Source: Bacillota bacterium (GTDB lineage Bacteria > Bacillota_E > JAJZYS01 > JAILZS01). Taken from it: a stretch of DNA of 5,993 nucleotides. How positions within the stretch are numbered: position 1 is the first letter of the stretch; every line of letters starts with the position of its first letter. Both the position numbers and the translations under genes were made by a program. Below the pieces are notes generated by a model. That model worked only from the letters and a program-made list of their open reading frames with translations. It did no database searches and was not told the origin of the DNA. This document shows, piece by piece, positions 1 to 5,993 of the stretch. The stretch spans positions 1-5,993 of the forward strand of contig JAKASY010000147.1 of the NCBI GenBank assembly GCA_021817625.1. Reading direction: 5' to 3'.

Positions 1-411
1 GCGGCGCCACGTGCCAGTGCAGGTGGCGGTTGCCCTGCTGGCTCCCGAGAGACGCGAGGTAGAGGCGCTCGGTCGGCACCGCCCGCTCCACGGCGCGGCC
101 GACGGCGTGGACCACCGCCATGAGGCGCTGGAACGCCAGGAGGTCGAGATCCCCGACCACGTGCTCGAGGTGACGTCGGGGCGCGACCAGCGTCCGTCCC
201 ACGAGTGTCGGCCAGCGGTCGAGAAAGGCGATGAACTCCTCGTCCTCGTAGACGATCTCGTGGCGGTAGGCGGGATCATGGGCCACCGTGCGGCATACGA
301 AGCACGGGCCCTCGAGCACGCGGCGCTCGTAGGCCTCGCGGTCGAACGGCGCGCGCTCCGGCCCGGGGCCATCGCCCGGCGCATCCTCCACCGGTCTGTC
401 CACGGGGCGCA

Positions 412-412
<1 letters not shown>
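1..412 (-). CDS. HIT (histidine triad) family protein, C-terminus cut off by window edge
   Basis: Translating the minus strand from GTG at 412 gives 137 residues before the window ends. The protein carries the histidine-triad signature HLHWHVAP (His130, His132 and His134), preceded by SLGSQQGNR. Upstream lie a CFVC pair (Cys37, Cys40), the strand EDEEFIAFLDRWP and TLVAPRRHLEH, all typical of HIT-domain nucleotide hydrolases/transferases, which act on nucleoside phosphoramidates or dinucleotides through the middle histidine. The CxxC may help bind zinc, as in some HIT branches (inference). The GTG shares one base with the TAG of mmsA (TAGTG) and has no SD of its own, so translation probably depends on re-initiation from mmsA. 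A second in-frame GTG at 403 is an alternative start. The first 20 or so residues are Pro/Gly/Asp-rich and likely disordered. Family is clear; substrate and link to mmsA are unknown. Confidence 0.9.
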
Positions 413-1898
<1,486 letters not shown>

Positions 1899-1902
<4 letters not shown>

Positions 1903-3050
1903 CGGGTCGCACTCCTTTCCGGCTCGCCCGGCGCTATCCAGCCCGCCAGGTCCATCGCCCGTGCAGGCGGCAGGGCCGGCACGCGGTGGCCGTCCCGGCC
2001 GGTCATCGCCTCGTTGGCCACAAGGCTGTTCACCACGGCCTCCTCGACCCCTTGCACCACCGCCTCGCAGAACGGGTCGATGAACCGCCACGGCACGAAC
2101 GCGAGGCTCGCCAGAGCCTCGGTCGAGTCCGCGGCGCGCAGGCCGTAGGGAGCGAGCGCGCCGGCGTTGGCGGTCGACAGCGCGAGCACCAGGTCGCCGG
2201 AGTAGTGCGAGCCCGTGGTGCCCGTGCGGGCGAGCCCCAGGGGGGCCCGGCGTGCGAGCGTCGCGAGCTGGTGCGGGAGGAGGGGGGCGTCGGTGGCGAT
2301 CACCACGATCACCGAGCCGCTGCCCGGCGGCGCGTCGGCGCGGGCGTCCGCCGGGTCGTCGTCGGCCAGGCGTTCGCCCAGGCGAGCGCCGGCGATGGTG
2401 AGCTCGCGCCGTCGGCCGAAGTTGGCCTGCACGAGCACGCCGACGCTCCACTCCCGGCCGGCGAAGGGGACGCGACGGGAGGCCGTGCCCGAGCCGCCCT
2501 TGAAGCCGTAGCACACCATGCCGGTGCCGCCGCCCACCGAGCCTTCCTCGATCGGGCCGCCGGCCGCTTCGTCGAGCGCCGAGATGGCCATCGCGGCGGC
2601 GACGTGGCCGCGGGCCGGGTCGTTCAGGTAGCCGTCCCACGTCTCGCCGACGACCGGCAAGAGCCAGGCCCGCGCGAGCGCCGGATGGCGGGCGAGCGTC
2701 CAGTCCACGACGGCGCGGTGCACCGTGCCCACCGCGTGCGTGCTCGTGATCGCCACGGGCCCCGCGAGCGTGCCGGACTCGCCGATCCAGGAGACGCCCG
2801 TCATCTCGCCGTTGCCGTTCTGGCAGTGGAAGGCGGCCGCGACCGGCGTCGCGGCGTCGCCCCGGCCGCGGGGGTGGATGGCGGTGACCCCGGTACGCAC
2901 CGCCTCCCCCTCGACGCGCGTCGCGTAGCCGACCTCCACCCCGGGGACGTCGGTGATCGCGTTGAGCGGCCCTGCTTCGCCCTGGAAGGGAATCCCCAGG
3001 GCCCGAGCGCGCGGCCGCCCCGCGGGCGTGCGCAGGTGCGGGTGCGTCAT
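1899..3050 (-). CDS. P1-family (S58, DmpA/BapA-like) self-processing aminopeptidase
   Basis: The 383-residue protein matches the DmpA/BapA family of N-terminal-nucleophile hydrolases, which hydrolyse L-aminopeptides, D-amino acid amides/esters or beta-aminoacyl peptides. Family blocks in order are RARALGIPFQG (14-24), LNAITDVPGVEVGY (29-42), VRTGVTAIHPRG (51-62), NGNGEMTG (78-85), the Gly-rich VGGGTGM (172-178), VLVQANFG (205-212) and GSVIVVIATDAPLLPHQ (245-261). By analogy with DmpA, the precursor should cleave itself between Gly245 and Ser246, freeing Ser246 as nucleophile; Tyr141 and Asn210 sit where DmpA has its assisting Tyr and Asn. A Ser nucleophile argues against the nylon-oligomer hydrolase NylC, which uses Thr. 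No signal peptide is seen, so it should be cytoplasmic. The ATG at 3050 has an SD, AGAGGAGG, about seven bases upstream. It is first in the leftward operon and overlaps mmsA by four bases. Beta-aminopeptidase specificity is inferred from context only. Confidence 0.93.
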
Positions 3051-3135
3051 GTCCTCGCCTCCTCTGTCCGCGGCGGCGCCTCGGTCCCGAGTGCGGGGCG
3101 CACGCGGCTAGGCGCCCGCGGCCGGGGGTGCTGTA
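3051..3135. promoter_or_regulatory. Divergent intergenic spacer with short inverted repeats
   Basis: This spacer separates the leftward peptidase-mmsA-HIT operon from the rightward aminotransferase, so it should hold both promoters and any shared operator. Two inverted repeats are visible. One is CTCGG-TC-CCGAG at 3080-3091. The other is GGGCGC (3096-3101) paired with GCGCCC (3112-3117) across ten bases. Both are short and could arise by chance in DNA this GC-rich. No convincing leftward -35/-10 pair is seen. The peptidase SD lies at about 3059-3066. Confidence 0.35.
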
Positions 3136-3137
3136 AT
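3129..3137 (+). promoter_or_regulatory. Possible extended -10 promoter element for the aminotransferase
   Basis: TGCTGTAAT fits an extended -10 (TGn followed by TGTAAT, five of six matches to TATAAT). It is the most AT-rich stretch in the spacer. No good -35 hexamer lies about 17 bases upstream, which extended -10 promoters can tolerate. Transcription would then begin near 3145, downstream of the ATG at 3136, which would force the GTG at 3205 to be the start codon. The match may be coincidental. Confidence 0.25.
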
Positions 3138-4533
3138 GGATGAGGCGCGGCGGGCGCGCGAGGCGCCCGCATCGCAGTCGACCCGCGAAAGGAATGCAGC
3201 GATCGTGGCCGAGAGCGCCGACGTTCGGGCCCGCTACCGCCAATACCTCGTTGCCGCTGTCTCGACCTACTACGACGAGGCGGTCGTCCTCACACGTGGC
3301 GAGGGCCGCCATGTCGAGGACATGGACGGGCGCCGCTATCTCGACTTCTTCGGCGGCATCCTCACGACCTCCGTGGGCCACGGCCATCCGCGCGTCATGC
3401 GGGCGGTCGAGAAGGCCCTCCAGGGGGTCTGGCACACATCGACGCTCTACCCGACGCCCGCCGCCGCCGACATGGCCGAGCTCATGGCCCGAATCGCCCC
3501 CTCCGGCCTGACCAAGAGCTACTTCACCTCGAGCGGCACGGAGGCGAACGAGACGGCGGTGATCATGGCCCGCATCTTCACGGGCCGGCGGGAGATCATC
3601 ACGCTGCGCCACGGCTACAGCGGGCATTCGGCCAGCACCCTGACAATGACCGGCCACGCGCCCTGGAAGACGGGCCTCGAGGGCGTGCCGGGCATCGTGC
3701 ACACGCCGACCGCCTACTGCTACCGCTGCCCCTTCGGCCGGACGCCTGACACCTGCGGGCTGGAGTGCGCGAAGGAGCTCGAGGAGGTGCTGGAGACCGA
3801 GACCACCGGCCATCCCGCCGCCCTGCTGGCCGAGCCGATCCAGGGCGTGGGCGGCTTCATCACGCCGCCGCCCGCCTTCTTCCAGGAGACCGCGCGCATC
3901 ATCCGCGAGCACGGGGGCCTGTTCATCTCCGACGAGGTGCAGACCGGCTTCGGCCGCACCGGCACGCTCTGGGGCATCCAGGACAGCGGCGTCGAGCCGG
4001 ACATGATCACGTACGCGAAGGGCGTCGCCAACGGCCTTCCCGCCGCCGGGGTTACGGCGCGGGTCGACATCGCCGACGCGTACAAGGGGCCGGCGGTGTC
4101 GACCTTCGGCGCGAACCCGATCGCCATGGCGGCCGCCAAGGCGACCGTCGAGACGATCCTCGAGGACAGTCTCGTGGAGAACAGCCGCGAGCGCGGTCGC
4201 GAGCTCAGGGAGGGCCTGGAGGAGCTCCAGGCGCGCTATCCGGCGATGGGCGACGTGCGCGGCCGAGGCCTCATGCAGGCGGTGGAGTTCGTGCGCGAGG
4301 GGAAGGCGCACGCGCCCGACCTGATGACGGAGTTCATGGAGCGCACGAAGGACGCCGGCCTGCTCGTCGGGCGCGGCGGCCTCAAGGCGAACGTGGCGCG
4401 CATCGCCCCGTCCCTGACCGTGACCCCGGCGGAGATCCAGGACGGCCTAGGCATGATCGGCGAGGCCATGGCCCGCCTGTACGAGCGCCACCCGGAGCTG
4501 CCGCGCGCCGGCGCTCCAAGCGTGCAGGCCTGA
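3136..4533 (+). CDS. Class-III PLP aminotransferase, AGXT2-like
   Basis: This fold-type I, PLP-dependent aminotransferase has 465 residues from the ATG at 3136. Motifs in order are RYLDFFGGILTTSVGHGHP (67-85), SSGTEANE (132-139) for PLP phosphate binding, HGYSGHS (159-165), LAEPIQGVGGF (231-241), DEVQTGFGR (266-274) with Asp266 for the pyridine nitrogen, YAKGVANG (293-300) with Schiff-base Lys295, and STFGANP (322-328). The pattern resembles alanine-glyoxylate/3-aminoisobutyrate-pyruvate aminotransferase 2, which moves amino groups from beta-alanine or 3-aminoisobutyrate to pyruvate or glyoxylate. 4-Aminobutyrate or other omega-amino acids are alternatives. Four cysteines cluster at 195-211. 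Two starts compete: ATG 3136 follows GGGGGTG by five bases, while the in-frame GTG 3205 follows AAGGA and gives the ten-residue lead before RYRQYL that I would expect for the family. The longer form is listed as the outer bound. It diverges from the mmsA operon, whose MmsA could consume its semialdehyde product. Confidence 0.94.
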   Translation: MDEARRAREAPASQSTRERNAAIVAESADVRARYRQYLVAAVSTYYDEAVVLTRGEGRHVEDMDGRRYLDFFGGILTTSVGHGHPRVMRAVEKALQGVWHTSTLYPTPAAADMAELMARIAPSGLTKSYFTSSGTEANETAVIMARIFTGRREIITLRHGYSGHSASTLTMTGHAPWKTGLEGVPGIVHTPTAYCYRCPFGRTPDTCGLECAKELEEVLETETTGHPAALLAEPIQGVGGFITPPPAFFQETARIIREHGGLFISDEVQTGFGRTGTLWGIQDSGVEPDMITYAKGVANGLPAAGVTARVDIADAYKGPAVSTFGANPIAMAAAKATVETILEDSLVENSRERGRELREGLEELQARYPAMGDVRGRGLMQAVEFVREGKAHAPDLMTEFMERTKDAGLLVGRGGLKANVARIAPSLTVTPAEIQDGLGMIGEAMARLYERHPELPRAGAPSVQA

Positions 4534-4643
4534 CCGACCGAACGCCCCCGCCGGCCGGGCCTGGTCGCGTGGCATCGACGCGCACCCAGGCGTAGGCTGC
4601 GCCCGATCGGCGGATCGCCGCGGCCCGCGCGGGGGTGGTGCGC
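4534..4643. other. Spacer between aminotransferase and redox gene, no clear signal
   Basis: This 110-base spacer contains a perfect but small hairpin, CGGCG-GAT-CGCCG (4608-4620), and no T-run after it, so I do not call a terminator. I see no recognisable promoter. The end of the spacer supplies the GGGGGTG SD of the next gene. Readthrough from the aminotransferase is likely. Confidence 0.4.
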
Positions 4644-4916
4644 TTGGACGTCGTGCTTTACGTGCAGCGAGGCTGCGGGCCGTGCCACGAGGCGAGCGCC
4701 TGGCTGCGGGCCCGGGGCGTGGACTTCGCGGAGCGCGACGTGGCGCGCTCCCCGGCGTGGCTCCAGGAGCTTCTGGCGCTTGGCTCGCGCGTCACGCCCA
4801 CGCTGGTCATCTCGGGCCCGGGCGGGCGCACGATCGTCAAGGGCTTTCACCCGGACGACCTGGTCGCGGCATTGGCCGAGCACGAGGACGTGCCGGCCGC
4901 CGGCACACACCCATAG
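4644..4916 (+). CDS. Small glutaredoxin/thioredoxin-like protein with CGPC motif
   Basis: From TTG 4644 this encodes 90 residues with a single thioredoxin fold of glutaredoxin size. The first strand DVVLYVQRG leads into CGPC (Cys11-Cys14). A cis-proline loop RVTPTLVI follows (Pro52), then GFHPDDL (67-73) heading the last helix. Such proteins exchange thiols and disulfides in the cytoplasm. CGPC is the thioredoxin-type active site; classical glutaredoxins have CPYC, so glutathione may not be the partner (inference). Starts at GTG 4635 or 4638 add two or three residues, but only TTG 4644 has a purine-rich SD at the right distance (GGGGGTG, 4631-4637, six bases away), and it gives the usual short lead into the first strand. 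An in-frame TAG at 4593 limits extension. It lies in tandem with the aminotransferase and MFS genes. Its target is unknown. Confidence 0.85.
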   Translation: MDVVLYVQRGCGPCHEASAWLRARGVDFAERDVARSPAWLQELLALGSRVTPTLVISGPGGRTIVKGFHPDDLVAALAEHEDVPAAGTHP

Positions 4917-4925
4917 GCTTGGGCG

Positions 4926-4947
4926 CACCGCCAGCGCGGAGGCGGTG
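4926..4947 (+). terminator. 7-bp stem hairpin after the redox gene (weak terminator or RNA structure)
   Basis: CACCGCC (4926-4932) pairs perfectly with GGCGGTG (4941-4947) around an eight-base loop, starting ten bases after the TAG of the redox gene. No T-tract follows, so it is not a standard intrinsic terminator. It could stabilise the upstream mRNA 3' end or set relative expression of the MFS gene; the strong SD at 4958 lies just beyond it. Confidence 0.35.
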
Positions 4948-4957
4948 GATCCATCGC

Positions 4958-5007
4958 GGAGGAAGGAAATGGGGGCGACCACCGACAACTCCTGGGCGGC
5001 AGGGTAG
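4958..5007 (+). other. Strong SD plus 12-codon ORF ahead of the MFS gene
   Basis: GGAGG (4958-4962) sits six bases before ATG 4969, the best ribosome-binding arrangement on the plus strand here. The ATG opens MGATTDNSWAAG and stops at TAG 5005-5007. Eleven of its 12 codons end in G or C, like real genes in this window. After the stop, the MFS reading frame (-1 relative to this ORF) continues with VDSSELGETL straight into the transporter. One extra G in the GGG at 5002-5004 would fuse the two into a single ORF. It is therefore either the displaced N-terminus of the MFS protein (an indel, real or from assembly) or a leader peptide whose stop lies 26 bases before GTG 5034. Confidence 0.5.
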
Positions 5008-5033
5008 ACTCGTCCGAGCTGGGGGAGACGCTT

Positions 5034-5993
5034 GTGGGGACCGCCGGGAGCGCCGCTCGCGCCGAGCGGTGGGTCGGCACGGACTGGTGGCTGTTCTGGT
5101 CGTTCGCGCTCGGCATGCTCCTCGAGAACTACATCTTCGGCCTGGCGCCGATCGCCACCGGCTGGATCGCCCACCTGCCGGCGGGGCTGAGCGCGCTCAT
5201 GCTCTCCTGGGCGCCCATCTGGCTGATCATCGGCATCGCCGTGGCCGGACCACTGGCCGATCGCTTCGGCCGCAAGGGAACGTTCTACGTTACGATGGCC
5301 CTCTACGCCGTGGGCGGCGTCGGTCTCATCCTCTCCACCGGCTACGTGCCGATCCTCGTGTTCCTGGCCATCCTCCTGTTCGCGGCGGGTGGCGAGATGA
5401 ACACGATCATGGCCGCCTCGCACGAGATGATGCCAGCCAGGCACCGTGGCAAGGCGATGATGATGGAGCTCAACTTCATCAACCTGGGCGGTCTCATCCT
5501 CGGCATCCTCGCGGTCACCACCAAGGCGTGGTCGTCGTCCGAGTCGCTCCAGAAGGTGAGCCTTGGCGTCGCCATCCTGATCGTCCTGGTCATCCTGTTC
5601 ATCGCCCGCCAGCGGACGCCGGAGTCCCTGCGCTGGCTGGACCGCCACGGCCAGCGCGATCGCGTGAGGGAGGAGGCGGCGCGCTACTACGGCGCCGACG
5701 AGGGCGCGATCCGCGCCGAGAACGCCCTCCTCCCCAGGCGCGAGGCCGCCCCGGCGACCAGCCGCGGACCCGCGCTCGGCCTGCGGCTCTACGTCATGCT
5801 GGCCATCGCCTTTGCCGGCAGCGCCGGGTTCGGCCTCATGACGTACACGCTCGGGCCGTTCTACTTCAAGAACCTGACCGCCGATATCATCCTCGTCGCC
5901 GCCATCGTGGGCTTTGTGTCCGGCTTCTTCGGCCTCTTCGCCGACCGCCTGAGCCGGCGTTGGCTGCTCATGGTCGGCTACACGGGGAGCTTT
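5034..5993 (+). CDS. MFS transporter, sugar/metabolite-porter type, C-terminus beyond window
   Basis: From GTG 5034 the frame stays open for 320 codons to the window edge. This is an integral membrane carrier of the major facilitator superfamily, probably a proton symporter for a small metabolite. Hydrophobic segments lie at about 19-41, 53-73, 83-101, 105-125, 148-164, 173-191, 251-272 and 284-303, i.e. eight of an expected twelve. The MFS motif A, GPLADRFGRK (72-81), follows TM2, and a degenerate copy, DRLSRR (304-309), follows TM8. PARHRGK (134-140) follows TM4, and PESLRWL (196-202) after TM6 matches the PESxRWL sugar-porter signature. The long loop 192-250 is the usual central cytoplasmic one. 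GTG 5034 has GGGGGAG (5021-5027) six bases upstream, but the true start may be ATG 4969 if the frame break at about 5004 is an error. The substrate cannot be read from sequence; a beta-amino acid or related acid would suit the neighbours. Confidence 0.9.
   Translation, partial: MGTAGSAARAERWVGTDWWLFWSFALGMLLENYIFGLAPIATGWIAHLPAGLSALMLSWAPIWLIIGIAVAGPLADRFGRKGTFYVTMALYAVGGVGLILSTGYVPILVFLAILLFAAGGEMNTIMAASHEMMPARHRGKAMMMELNFINLGGLILGILAVTTKAWSSSESLQKVSLGVAILIVLVILFIARQRTPESLRWLDRHGQRDRVREEAARYYGADEGAIRAENALLPRREAAPATSRGPALGLRLYVMLAIAFAGSAGFGLMTYTLGPFYFKNLTADIILVAAIVGFVSGFFGLFADRLSRRWLLMVGYTGSF

Noticed and set aside
1986..3143. A 385-codon plus-strand frame
   Set aside because: It mirrors the peptidase gene on the opposite strand and shows no family motif.
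4608..4620. CGGCG-GAT-CGCCG hairpin as a terminator of the aminotransferase
   Set aside because: The stem has only five pairs with a three-base loop and no following T-run; expected by chance in this composition.
4236..5648. A 470-codon minus-strand frame opposite the redox and MFS genes
   Set aside because: The plus strand has clear CGPC and MFS motifs; the antisense product is charged and low in complexity.

Overview
The window is a very GC-rich (roughly 70% by eye), densely coding bacterial segment. High GC3, Shine-Dalgarno (SD) sites and frequent GTG starts suggest a soil-type high-GC bacterium such as an actinobacterium, Rokubacteria/Methylomirabilota, Chloroflexi or a proteobacterium. 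Nothing here fixes the phylum. I see no mobile element, tRNA, rRNA or CRISPR array.

Layout. A leftward (minus-strand) run holds, in transcription order, a P1-family (DmpA/BapA-type, S58) peptidase (3050 to 1899), a CoA-acylating methylmalonate-semialdehyde dehydrogenase MmsA (1902 to 412) and a HIT-family protein that runs off the left edge (412 to <1). The first two overlap by ATGA and the last two by one base (TAGTG), so the three look like one translationally coupled operon. Diverging from it across a short spacer is a rightward class-III (AGXT2-like) aminotransferase (3136 or 3205 to 4533). It is followed by a small glutaredoxin/thioredoxin-like protein with a CGPC motif (about 4644 to 4916) and an MFS transporter of the sugar/metabolite-porter type that runs off the right edge (5034 to >5993).

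How the genes may work together (inference). DmpA/BapA-type peptidases can release N-terminal beta-amino acids. AGXT2-like aminotransferases can convert beta-alanine or 3-aminoisobutyrate to (methyl)malonate semialdehyde. MmsA turns those semialdehydes into acetyl-CoA or propionyl-CoA. The divergent pair can therefore be read as a catabolic module for beta-amino acids or beta-aminoacyl peptides, with the MFS protein as a possible importer. No individual protein is a new family. The gene combination, the ambiguous start of the aminotransferase and an apparent reading-frame break at the N-terminus of the MFS gene are what deserve a second look.

Many long open frames on the opposite strands (up to 1299 codons) are by-products of the GC-rich codon use and are not genes.
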